Shown one piece after another: positions 26,258 through 35,338 of a stretch of DNA of 54,753 nucleotides. Made by a program: the position numbers and the translations under genes. The stretch comes from CAZSDP01 sp964605665 (GTDB taxonomy: Bacteria > Planctomycetota > UBA8108 > UBA1146): the NCBI GenBank assembly GCA_964605665.1, contig CAZSDP010000031.1:1-54753 (forward strand), in the 5' to 3' direction. How positions within the stretch are numbered: position 1 is the first letter of the stretch; each line of letters opens with the position of its first letter. The notes under the pieces were generated by a model. It was given only the letters and a program-made list of their open reading frames with translations, was not told the DNA's origin and ran no database searches.

Positions 26258-29182
26258 CTATGGGCAACTCGCCGGCGTCTGGATGCAGTCGAGCGCATCC
26301 CCTGCCGAAGAATCTTCTCCACAATCTGGCCACGGCGCAGGGAAGTCCGGTCCGCCGGCGAAGAGGAACGACAAGATGTAGACGACGTCACCCAAGGAGA
26401 TCGAGCCATCATCGTTGGCATCTGCCGCGTCGAGACAGGGAATCGATCCCCCTTGGAAGAGGTAGCCGAGTTGATTCACGGCATCCCCAAGGCCGACGAT
26501 CCCATCTCCGGAAACATCCCCTCGACGGTACTGAGGCCCAGTGGGCGTTCCGCAACTGAGACGCAAGACTTCAAGATCATCGATGGCCGCTTCCACGAGA
26601 GAACCGGGAGCGGGATCACCTGTGACAAAACGAAGTCTCATATTCGCGGTGGGAGGCAAGATGCCCGACACCGCGAACTCATGCAGGAACCAACCTCCAC
26701 TCGCCTCAGCGCCAAATGGCCCAACCACCTCGACATTGCTCCAGGTCAATCCACCATCATTGGAGAGGTCGATCGTGAGAACCTCGGTGTTCGGTTCCGC
26801 GCCGGTGTCGTTGGAGAACCAACGCCAATAGCGCATCGTGTACTCTCCGGCGGCACTCAGATCGAGAACTGGCGAAATCAAGGTCGTGAAGCCACCATCG
26901 ACATCGTTTTCTCCAAGCGTGCCTCCCGGCGTCCCTTGCCCCGTGACCCAACAGAATGAGCCTGGATCAGAGTGGTCGGAACCTGGAGCAGCAGCGGTAC
27001 CGATCGGTTCGACTCGCGTCCAAATTCCGGTGGTCGCTGTATCTCCCGGGGCACCCACGGTCCATCCGAGATCGGTTTCCATCTGGTCTTCGATCGCGAC
27101 CTCGACACTCTCGAAGGAGGGCGCTTCAAAGGGACCGTTTGAACCGGCAGTCGGCTCGGTGAAGATCGTTCCAACGGTGTCGGATGCACGGATGAAGTAA
27201 GCCACAACTCCTCCACATGCTTGTGGCGGAATCGAGGCGACATATTGGTCATTCCCGACCGGTGCCATCGGAATCGAAGTGAAGGCGGCCTGGCCAACTC
27301 CCCGAACCGCCAGCTCAATTGAGTTGGGATCCACCGTTTGGGTGCCGTTGACAACCTGAACACGAACTTCAGCAGCCACTCCGGGCGTCACTTCGGTCGG
27401 CCGCCCGATCGGGAAGGAAATCGTCAACGGCGGCGGCGTCGGACAGTCGATGGAATGCAGCGAAAAGGCTGTGCAAAGAGTCGCGAATCGCGGAGTGCCA
27501 TTTGAGATCGAGGCATCGTCATCATCGACGGTCAGTACTTCGATCGCGGTCTGCGGGTGAGCACTGGAGTCACCTTGTCCCCCGAGGGTGAGCAAGGACC
27601 AATCGACAAACAGCTGCTGCGCTTCCACCAATCCGGTCGCCGGATCGGTCAACACACCGAGTTCCTGACGGATGTCCCACCAAGTCCCACCGAGCAACTG
27701 TCCACAGAAGTGGATCGCCCCTGAGCATGGGTACTGCAAATTTGCCCCAGCGGGATCGCGAACGGCTGTTCCCGGGCCCTGAAAGTCTCGACCGATGATG
27801 GGATCGTCGAACATCATAATGCTGACGCAGTCCCCGTACCCTTCACCGAATGCACCTTGTGCAAGAGAGAGCTGATTCACAACGAAGTGCCCATACTCGT
27901 GAGAGACCACGCTCGAATAGGAGGTGTTCACACAACCTCCACCCTCGAGGAAGAAGTTGATCGATTGGGCAAAGGGATCGTAGAAAGCATTGCAGATGTC
28001 GTTCAGATTGACATTGCAAGTGATCGAACTGTCGATCCCTGGCAAAGCCGTACCCGCCCGATCACGCAGGAAGTCGTGGGTCAGTGTCGTGTAGTGGAAG
28101 GCGTTGAGCTGTGCCTGTTGCAACGCGTCGATCGGAGAAAAGGTCAGAGTCGCGGGTCCAGGAGGAGTCACACTCTGATTGAGAATGAAGTTGGGAGCAG
28201 AAGCATCGTTGACCGTGACCCAGTCTCCAAACAAGGAGGCTTGAACGGTGACGGGCGCGGTTCCCCCATGTGGAATCGTGAAGGTGCCGTCGGCAGCTGA
28301 CAGAGTCGAAGCGCCGCCAACAATCGAAACGGTCACCCCCTCTAACGGAATTTCTACGGGGGGATTCGTCACAGTGTCCGGTTCGTTGTCGGGAGTTACC
28401 GGCGCCCGAACCTGACCTTCAACATCGACATCGATCAACTCATTGCGAACTTCGAGCACCTCACCGTTCACCGGATCGATCAACACGGTCCAAGCACCAT
28501 GATTGTGATCTGCAGTATGGGAGTGAGTATGCGGCTCATGCGCACGGACGTGCCAAGCGAGAAGAGAAACATCGCGCGTGGTCGCACTGGGAGTGATCAC
28601 CAACTGGGGTGCGCTCAAGTTTCCGGAGAACTGGGGAAGCTGGAAGAGAGCAATGGCTTCAGCCCGCTCTGCCGAAATCAATACCGGGGAATAACCGGAC
28701 TCAGGGGTCAGCGCGGTATGGGCTGCAGCATACGCGACAGCGAAGCGGCCCTCTTCGAGGGGACGGACCAATATCCGTGCGGAACCACCTTCGATCGGTA
28801 CGGCGCCCTTCCACAGTCGGTACGCATAGACCGTCCCACGTTTCGAACTCAAGTCACTGACATCAAACAACTCAAACTCGCTGGGGTGTGCACCGAGAGC
28901 CAAGGAAAAACGGTCGAGCCATAACTCAACTGCACGATCACGGTCTGAGTCGGAAACCATCGGAGCCCCGTAGAGAAATGTTCTTCCCAGCTGATCCCTG
29001 TCGACTTGGACCTCTGGGAACTCCGCTCTCAGATCACCCAAGGCGGTTTCGATCATGTTGGCTTCGATCGGTAGCCCCAGTTCCTGGGCCCACAATCCCG
29101 AAGTCAACGCGAGGGTCAGTAAAGCAGTAGCGCAAGAAAGGAAAGTGAGTCGACGCCATCTTGGGGCCGTTCTCAAAATCAT
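26258..29182 (-). CDS. Secreted gluzincin metalloprotease with dockerin-like C-terminus (paralog 1)
   Basis: This 974-residue protein starts with a signal peptide (to about WAQ, residue 33). A propeptide-like region (50-250), a carboxypeptidase-regulatory-like beta domain (275-320) and a metalloprotease domain follow. The zinc motif HEYGH (428-432) is followed by GEGYGD with E447 as probable third ligand, the arrangement of M36/M4-type gluzincins. A beta-sandwich spans about 710-880. Two EF-hand-like repeats (GDVSGDGIVGLGD, DANDDGSISLGD) and a CG.D tail end the protein, a module common on exported planctomycete proteins. A histidine-rich patch (EPHTHSHTADHNH) lies near 216-228. The next gene upstream is a close paralog. 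Confidence 0.88.
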   Translation of the reverse strand: MILRTAPRWRRLTFLSCATALLTLALTSGLWAQELGLPIEANMIETALGDLRAEFPEVQVDRDQLGRTFLYGAPMVSDSDRDRAVELWLDRFSLALGAHPSEFELFDVSDLSSKRGTVYAYRLWKGAVPIEGGSARILVRPLEEGRFAVAYAAAHTALTPESGYSPVLISAERAEAIALFQLPQFSGNLSAPQLVITPSATTRDVSLLAWHVRAHEPHTHSHTADHNHGAWTVLIDPVNGEVLEVRNELIDVDVEGQVRAPVTPDNEPDTVTNPPVEIPLEGVTVSIVGGASTLSAADGTFTIPHGGTAPVTVQASLFGDWVTVNDASAPNFILNQSVTPPGPATLTFSPIDALQQAQLNAFHYTTLTHDFLRDRAGTALPGIDSSITCNVNLNDICNAFYDPFAQSINFFLEGGGCVNTSYSSVVSHEYGHFVVNQLSLAQGAFGEGYGDCVSIMMFDDPIIGRDFQGPGTAVRDPAGANLQYPCSGAIHFCGQLLGGTWWDIRQELGVLTDPATGLVEAQQLFVDWSLLTLGGQGDSSAHPQTAIEVLTVDDDDASISNGTPRFATLCTAFSLHSIDCPTPPPLTISFPIGRPTEVTPGVAAEVRVQVVNGTQTVDPNSIELAVRGVGQAAFTSIPMAPVGNDQYVASIPPQACGGVVAYFIRASDTVGTIFTEPTAGSNGPFEAPSFESVEVAIEDQMETDLGWTVGAPGDTATTGIWTRVEPIGTAAAPGSDHSDPGSFCWVTGQGTPGGTLGENDVDGGFTTLISPVLDLSAAGEYTMRYWRWFSNDTGAEPNTEVLTIDLSNDGGLTWSNVEVVGPFGAEASGGWFLHEFAVSGILPPTANMRLRFVTGDPAPGSLVEAAIDDLEVLRLSCGTPTGPQYRRGDVSGDGIVGLGDAVNQLGYLFQGGSIPCLDAADANDDGSISLGDVVYILSFLFAGGPDFPAPWPDCGEDSSAGDALDCIQTPASCP

Positions 29183-29591
29183 CGGGTGACCTTTCTCGAG
29201 ATCGATACGAACGGGTCACACTCAAGTAAGATCGATCTCACTCAAATATGAACGTTCGCAGAGAGCAGCTGCACACCCCCAGAGCCTATGGGATGACTCA
29301 CCGCTGCTCGGTCTACTCCTCAGCGAGCCCGATCACAAAGATAGGGATCGAACCACGCTCTCCAAAACTCTCATCAAAACGACGTACTGCATGTTTCCGG
29401 ACACACAGCGGTCAAAAAGAGAGTCCTCCTAAGACGAGGGTTCCTCGCAGCGAGACCTGCGAATTCTCGTCAGCACCAATGGGCCCCATCGAACCAGCTC
29501 TCCACTGAAACGCAAGAAGACTCATCAGCTCCAAATTAAACAAGAAGAGAGAAATCTGAGTTCTCTACCAACAAAAGGGGTTGAATTCTCC
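29183..29591. other. Gap between the two metalloprotease genes, no gene seen
   Basis: These 409 bases separate the paralogs and should contain the promoter of the downstream copy. I see no coding frame with family likeness and no clear terminator for the upstream copy. Confidence 0.5.
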
Positions 29592-32513
29592 TCAGGGACA
29601 GATTCCGGGGGGCTGATCACAGCCGAGAGCATCCGGGGTCGGATCCTCACCGCAGAGCATGAACGGCCCGGGGAGAGGAGCCCCACCCCCACTACCAAAG
29701 AGGTAGTCCAACAAAGTGATCGGATCAGCGAGATCGAGCACTCCGCTGTCATTGGTATCCCCCGCATCATCACAATCGAGCGATCCCGTGATGAAGAGCA
29801 CACTCAGAATAGAAATGACATCACCGATGTTTAGGGAACCATCCCCAGTGACGTCACCCCGGGAAAATTGCGGTTCGGGAGGCCCACAAGAGCGTCGGGT
29901 CACCACGAGATCATCGACTCCCGCTTCCACAATCGAACCGGGGGGAAGATCACCGACCAGGAACCTCAATTGCATCGAGTCAGTTGCTGGCAAGACACTC
30001 GCGACATCGAATGTATGGGTGAACCAACCACCTGCGGTCTCAGGTCCCGTCGGTCCAACCACCTCAACAACGGACCAAGTGGTGCCGCCATTGTTTGACA
30101 ACGAAATGGTAAAGACTTCCGTATTTGGCTGAGCACCGGCGTCATTGGAGAACCAGCGAGCGTAGGAGATCGAGTAATCACCAGGAGCACTCAGATCGAG
30201 AATCGGGGAGATCAACGTGGTCACTCCGGTGTCGACATCGTCAGCACCTAAGGTTCCCCCCGGCACACCCTGTCCTGTCACCCAACAGAGACTCCCGTTG
30301 GGCGTATTGTCCGCGCCGGGAGCCGCAGCAGTTCCCACCGGGTTCACCCTCACCCACTGACCAGTGGTCGCGGTGTCAGTCGGAAGTCCCGCAGTCCACG
30401 GGGTCGCCGTTTCCATATCGTCTTCGAACGTGACTTCTTGCTCATCGAAAACGGGGGCGGTGAATGGGTCAGCAGGACCACTCGCCGGCACGAAGACCGT
30501 TTGCCCACTTGTCGTCTGCACAGAGTAGTAGTATTCAGCGATTCCCCCACAACTCTGAGCGGGAATCGTCGACGAGTAGGTCATTCCCGCCAGGAAATCG
30601 AGCGGCGAAGAAGTGAACCCCGTCTCACCGACACCTTTGACCAACAGTTGTGCGGAGGAGGGATCAACGACTCCCAAACCATCTGACAAATCGACCAAGA
30701 TCTCGGTCGGTATTCCAGGTATCAAAGTATCGGGGCGACCCAGAGGAAAACCGACAAACAGCAGTGGTACTGGCGGGCAGTCGATCGAGTGGGCAGCGAA
30801 CGCATTGCAGATCTGGAAAAAGTGCGGAGTACCGTTATCGAGCGTCAGATCATCATCATCAGCGGTCAAGACTTCGATGGCAGTCTGAGGATGCGCGCTC
30901 GAGTCCCCCATGCCACCGATCGTCAACAAAGACCAATCGACGAAGAGCTGCTGCACGGTTTCCAAGCCGACGCTCTGGCCGAGAACTGAGGCAATCTCTA
31001 GCCGTAAGTCCCACCATGAGCCCGCGAGCAATTGACCGCAGAAGTGTATCTGCCCCGAGCATGGATATTGCAGATTCGCACTGACTGGATCACGCACCAC
31101 AGTCCCCGGTCCGGCAAAGTCCCGACCGATGATGGGATCGTCGTACATCAACATGCCGATGGCGTCGCCGTAACCTTCCCCGAAAGCACCTTGAGCAAGG
31201 TTGAGTTGATTCACCACGAAGTGCCCGTACTCATGAGAGACGACGCTGGTGAATGCGGTGTTCGCGCAACCACTCCCCGCTTGAAAGAAATTGATCGACT
31301 GAGCAAACGGATCGAAGAAGGCATTGCACACATCGTTGATATTCACGTTGCAAGTGAGGGCCGTATCGAGACCGGGAATCCCTGTCGCAGTACGATCTCG
31401 GTAGAAGTCATGGGTTTCACCGGTTCCATGGAAACCGTTGATCTGCGCCTGGAAGAGCGGATTGGTTCCAGCGTCGTAGAGCAAGGTGATCGGACCGGGA
31501 GGAGTGACGGTCGAAGGAAGCACAAAGGCTGCCCCGGAAACATCGATCACATTGGCCCATGGTCCAACCAACGACGTCTCAATCGCGACCGTTGCAGTTC
31601 CACTGTGTGGAATGGTAAAGGAGCCGTCGTCAGCGGTGATCGCTGACCCGCCCCCGAGCACCCGGACCTGAACGTCAGGAAGCGGCACTTCCACCGGGGG
31701 ATTCGAAGCCAAATCAGGTCGCGTCGGCGGTGTCACGCGTGCCCTCACCGTTCCCTCGATGTCGACATCGATCAACTCGTCGCGCAGCTCCAAGAGATCT
31801 CCGGTGGTGGGATCGATAATGACGGACCACGCTTCATGGCCATCGGCGTCTTGTCGGTGGGCGCGGACATGCCAGGCCAGTCGCGACTCAGCTCGCAGAG
31901 TGGCGCTGGGAGTCAGCACCAGCTCCGGCTCGAACCAATTCAGTTTCGATTGGGTCAGGTACTCTCTTGCGGTAAGGCTCGCCTCCTCAGCGGAGAGCTC
32001 GATCACCGGATATCCGTACTCAGGATCGAGGGCGCGATGCGAAGCGATATAGACCACGGCGTAGTCGCCAGCAGCGGGATCTCGTCGGACGATGGCTCGA
32101 AGTGCACCACCTTCCACCGGAATAGAACCGCGCTTCAACTTGTAGGCGAGTACCGTTCCTTTCTCCCCGGAGAGATCCGAAGATGAAAAGAGCTCGAGAT
32201 CTTCTGCCTTGAGCGAAATCGTCTCCCCATGAGCCTCGAGCCAATTCTCCAATGCGGCGGCGGGATCGACACCTCGGGTCTGGGGGGCACCAAAGAGGAT
32301 CGTCCGACCAAAACCATCCCCCGAGACTCGAACCTCGGGATATTGAAGCCTCAATTGATCGATCGCGACCGTCTCAGTGGCATGATTCGGACTATTGAGC
32401 GCTTCCTGACCGCTGGCGATCGATGGAATCGCGAATCCGATTGCGCAAACGAGTAGAAATCGACTGGCAACACTCCGATGCAGTTGGAATGGTGACCAAG
32501 AAGTCATCGTCAT
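29592..32513 (-). CDS. Secreted gluzincin metalloprotease with dockerin-like C-terminus (paralog 2)
   Basis: This protein of about 973 residues is colinear with its neighbour over the whole length: signal peptide (FLLVCAIGFAIPSIASGQ), propeptide, beta domain, HEYGH (427-431) plus GEGYGD (E446), beta-sandwich and two EF-hand-like repeats (GDVTGDGSLNIGD, DTNDSGVLDLAD). It lacks the histidine-rich patch. ATG 32513 is used; a GTG directly before it has a slightly better spaced AAGGGGA, and ATG 32507 is also possible. A frame open to 32696 gives no signal peptide at its end and is rejected. The pair reflects a tandem duplication. Confidence 0.87.
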   Translation of the reverse strand: MTMTSWSPFQLHRSVASRFLLVCAIGFAIPSIASGQEALNSPNHATETVAIDQLRLQYPEVRVSGDGFGRTILFGAPQTRGVDPAAALENWLEAHGETISLKAEDLELFSSSDLSGEKGTVLAYKLKRGSIPVEGGALRAIVRRDPAAGDYAVVYIASHRALDPEYGYPVIELSAEEASLTAREYLTQSKLNWFEPELVLTPSATLRAESRLAWHVRAHRQDADGHEAWSVIIDPTTGDLLELRDELIDVDIEGTVRARVTPPTRPDLASNPPVEVPLPDVQVRVLGGGSAITADDGSFTIPHSGTATVAIETSLVGPWANVIDVSGAAFVLPSTVTPPGPITLLYDAGTNPLFQAQINGFHGTGETHDFYRDRTATGIPGLDTALTCNVNINDVCNAFFDPFAQSINFFQAGSGCANTAFTSVVSHEYGHFVVNQLNLAQGAFGEGYGDAIGMLMYDDPIIGRDFAGPGTVVRDPVSANLQYPCSGQIHFCGQLLAGSWWDLRLEIASVLGQSVGLETVQQLFVDWSLLTIGGMGDSSAHPQTAIEVLTADDDDLTLDNGTPHFFQICNAFAAHSIDCPPVPLLFVGFPLGRPDTLIPGIPTEILVDLSDGLGVVDPSSAQLLVKGVGETGFTSSPLDFLAGMTYSSTIPAQSCGGIAEYYYSVQTTSGQTVFVPASGPADPFTAPVFDEQEVTFEDDMETATPWTAGLPTDTATTGQWVRVNPVGTAAAPGADNTPNGSLCWVTGQGVPGGTLGADDVDTGVTTLISPILDLSAPGDYSISYARWFSNDAGAQPNTEVFTISLSNNGGTTWSVVEVVGPTGPETAGGWFTHTFDVASVLPATDSMQLRFLVGDLPPGSIVEAGVDDLVVTRRSCGPPEPQFSRGDVTGDGSLNIGDVISILSVLFITGSLDCDDAGDTNDSGVLDLADPITLLDYLFGSGGGAPLPGPFMLCGEDPTPDALGCDQPPGICP

Positions 32514-33469
32514 CACCGACAAGTCCCCTTCCCTGAAGCTCTTGTAGACGAATGATCTGTAAGATGAACTCTCCGAGACCTCGGCTTGGATCACCCAGGC
32601 TATCGCGAGAAGAGGTTCCAAGCGACTCTCGTCCGAAAACAGTTTCGAGAGAACCGTGTTCCCGTGTTTCGCTGCGACGTCGCGATCGACTCGCAAGAAT
32701 CGGAATCAAGCTGAACAAAGTGGAGCAACGAATTCTGGTCGATCGCCTGACGCGAGGAATCGCTCGTTTTCGATCAAGACGGTCGATCTGCAGAGAAGAG
32801 CAGCTGCCTACGACATGGGCTTCCATAATGCCGATTCCTCAAAAGTGGGCCCATTTCCGAGTTCTCCCACTCGATAGAGGTCTCAAGCGGGGAGAAACGA
32901 CCTCGGATTGGACTCCGAATACCTTGTTGACTGAGTTCGGCCGGCCTTTCACCTGACGCTTGTGACCAACCTGCAATTAGATACGGCCATTGAATCAGAG
33001 CGTTGGGATCCTCTCGCTCTGATTCTCGCCAATCCTGCTTCACCAAGGCTCCGTGGAGGTCGACATTTCCCACCCCAAAAGGGGCCTCGAGAGAGAAAAG
33101 TCTCGATTTCGTCGGGATTTGTGGAACCGGTAGCCCCTCCTTGGTAGCTTCTCAATCCCCTCGGTCAGGCTCTGACCAGTCCCTCCGTGGGGCGCGAGAT
33201 CCATGGGGCGTGTGTTCCGTAGGTGCGAGTTCGCCGGTCTTGAAACCGCTTTCCTCGCTCCGGTGCCAAATTGGTTCCACGGAATCCTGCCTGCGACGAG
33301 TTCTGGTCAATTGCCGGTCCAATCGGGCCCACTGGCCCCAACCACTGGCCCCAACCACTGGTCCCAAGTCGTTCTTGCGGACAGTGCGAGAACGCATCAA
33401 CAGTCGACGGTCTCCTCTCGCGCTCAACCTCGCGGGAGAATCGGTCCCGGGGAATGGAGGACTCTTTCC
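32514..33469. other. Long intergenic region with a short repeat
   Basis: No convincing gene is seen in 956 bases on either strand; open frames here lack ribosome sites and family likeness. A 13-bp tandem repeat lies at 33329-33367. The region must carry divergent promoters for the protease and the fumarase-like genes. A small RNA cannot be excluded by eye. Confidence 0.5.
33329..33367. repeat. 13-bp tandem repeat, three units
   Basis: Three adjacent copies of CCACTGGCCCCAA, the last with one change (T for C), lie about 100 bases before the fumarase-like start. GGGCCC just before the first copy adds some self-complementarity. Confidence 0.85.
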
Positions 33470-34510
33470 TTGCCAACCTCCAAGACGACCTCTCCAAGTG
33501 TTGAATCTCTCGAAAACTCTCTCTCCGAATTGCTCGATCGCACCCTCTGGGATCTCCCCGTCGACGTGGATGACGCGATTTCCGCGGCGATGGCCGAAGA
33601 GGAAGAGGGAACCAACGGTCGAGCGGCCCTCGAAGAGATGACTCGAGCGACCAGCCTCGCTCGTGAGAACCGCTGCCCCCTCGGAAATGACCCCCTTTCT
33701 CTCCTGATCTATGTCGATGGTCCCGAGAACCTCGATCGAGCACCGTTCATCGCTGCCGCAGAAGCAGCAACCCACGCTGGGTATAAGTCCGGTCTTCTGC
33801 GAACGGCGACCGTCGATGCTCCCTCTGGTCGCCCTCGGCGAGGGAAAGACCTCGGCGCCCCTCCCCAGGTCGTCTTCCGATCGACCGAAGGTGAGGTCAA
33901 GGTTCACCTGCTGCTGCGCGGTGTGGGAGATTCAGAGCTCGCCTACAGCTCGACTCTGCCTCACTGGAGGATGGCGCCAGGAATTCCCTCTCTCGAAGGG
34001 GTCAGTCGACTGGTTCTTGCGGCGATCCACGAAGGGCAAGGACGATCGGCGGGTCCAGGGGTCGTCGGAATTCATGTGGGATCGGACAGTTCCACCGGAT
34101 TCCCGCTGGCGCTCCAACAACTCTTGCGCCCTGTCGGATCCAAGAACTCGATCCGCGCCTTCACTCAGCTGGAGGCGAAGGTGACTGAAGAGGCGAACTC
34201 TCTCGGAATCGGCCCCCTCGGTCTCGGTGGTAAATCCACCATTCTCGCCGCCCACTTGAGTGCCTCTGCCGTCCCGAAGGAGCGCTGGACCGTTTCAGTC
34301 GTCCACAGCAGTTGGACCCTGCGCCGCCAATCGATCACTCTCAAAGCGGACGGATCGATCGCCTCTTGGGACACCCTCGCAAAACCAAAGAAAAAGGGGA
34401 GTGCGGAGAGGAAAGCGGCTGCACCGGCCAAAGAGTCGGGAGATTCCAAAAGCACTGCAGCCGGTAAGAAAAAGGTGTCGAAGAGTCCCGCCAAGAAGGC
34501 GAAGAAGTAG
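33470..34510 (+). CDS. Class I fumarase/tartrate dehydratase alpha-like protein lacking cluster cysteines
   Basis: This 346-residue protein aligns with the alpha half of class I (iron-sulfur) fumarases, clearest at EANSLGIGPLGLGGKSTILA and the start of the catalytic domain. The three cysteines that hold the 4Fe-4S cluster are not in place. The usual PLCQDTG reads CPLGNDPLS with a shifted cysteine, and the other two positions have none. The last 45 residues are Lys/Ala/Ser-rich (PAKKAKK end), like a histone H1 tail, and may bind nucleic acid or membrane. TTG 33470 has TGGAGG 9 bases upstream. It is probably not a normal fumarase; any present activity is unknown. Confidence 0.75.
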   Translation: MPTSKTTSPSVESLENSLSELLDRTLWDLPVDVDDAISAAMAEEEEGTNGRAALEEMTRATSLARENRCPLGNDPLSLLIYVDGPENLDRAPFIAAAEAATHAGYKSGLLRTATVDAPSGRPRRGKDLGAPPQVVFRSTEGEVKVHLLLRGVGDSELAYSSTLPHWRMAPGIPSLEGVSRLVLAAIHEGQGRSAGPGVVGIHVGSDSSTGFPLALQQLLRPVGSKNSIRAFTQLEAKVTEEANSLGIGPLGLGGKSTILAAHLSASAVPKERWTVSVVHSSWTLRRQSITLKADGSIASWDTLAKPKKKGSAERKAAAPAKESGDSKSTAAGKKKVSKSPAKKAKK

Positions 34511-34537
34511 TCCATCGACCGGAAAGCGAGTCCTCGG

Positions 34538-35131
34538 TTGTCGTTCGAGCTCAATCTACCTCTCGATCACCCGACCTTGCTCCAACTGTCGGTCGGAACC
34601 CGAGTGTCGATTCACGGGACTCTGATCACGGCCAGTCCCTCGGTGCACCATCAGGTCATCGAAGGAGAGGCACTCCCCGCTGAAATCACGGAAGGAAGCG
34701 TCCTTTTCCATTGCCGACCGAATTTGGTCCGCAAAGGAAGAAAGTGGACCGTGACCTCGCTGGAACCTGAAGTCAGCCTCCCCTTCGAGGCCTCGATCCC
34801 CGAGTGGTTATCGAACCGTCAGTTCCGGGGATTCCTCGGCTATGGTGGGTTTTCCGACCAGGCCTTCGCGCACTTCCGCCGCTTCACCGGTTGCTTTCTC
34901 CAGACTTTCGCGGGCGCAGGACCCGCTCTGGCGAGCTATGTGCAATCGGTGACCGAGGTTCCCTTCGGGTCGGGATTGAAGGGGCCAGATGCGATGTGGT
35001 CACTCGAAGTGGCCGGGCTTCCGGCAATCGTGACGATGGACTTGCAGGGTCGCAGCCTCCACCAGTTGATCGCTGAAGGATCTGGGCGCAGGCTGACCTC
35101 GATGATCGACGGTACCCCCTCCCGAGTCTGA
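34538..35131 (+). CDS. Class I fumarase/tartrate dehydratase beta-like protein, altered active site
   Basis: This 197-residue partner, 27 bases downstream, has the beta-subunit pattern: a start near LPLDHPTLLQLSVGTRVSIHG, LPAEITEGSVLFHCRPN, then GYGGFS and MWSLEVAGLPAIVTMDLQG. The catalytic RDAAH is replaced by SPSVH, the GPTT(S/A)xRMD loop is missing, and GKGG is GYGG. The fold is kept while the chemistry is lost in both subunits. The start TTG 34538 has only a weak site, consistent with coupling to the alpha gene. Confidence 0.75.
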   Translation: MSFELNLPLDHPTLLQLSVGTRVSIHGTLITASPSVHHQVIEGEALPAEITEGSVLFHCRPNLVRKGRKWTVTSLEPEVSLPFEASIPEWLSNRQFRGFLGYGGFSDQAFAHFRRFTGCFLQTFAGAGPALASYVQSVTEVPFGSGLKGPDAMWSLEVAGLPAIVTMDLQGRSLHQLIAEGSGRRLTSMIDGTPSRV

Positions 35132-35338
35132 CGTTTCGGGCCTGACGTTTCGAGTCCAGAGACTTCGCCCCATTTGTAAAACCGCGCTCAACTGCTAGAA
35201 AGAGCGCACGGCTCTTGCTCTGAGTCATTGTCGATCTCGACCCAGTTTTCGAATCGAGGGAGTCGCTCACTTCAGCGTTCTCCTCTAGGAATTTCGTTGC
35301 ACACCAAGGCCCTGACGACCGTAGAGGAGTCCCGAAGG

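Noticed and set aside
29340..29365. tRNA-like T-arm (GGTTCGATCCC on the minus strand)
   Set aside because: The flanking bases do not form a T stem or an acceptor stem.
33152..33907. Minus-strand 251-codon frame opposite the fumarase-like gene
   Set aside because: Shadow of the plus-strand coding region; arginine/serine-rich with no recognisable motif.
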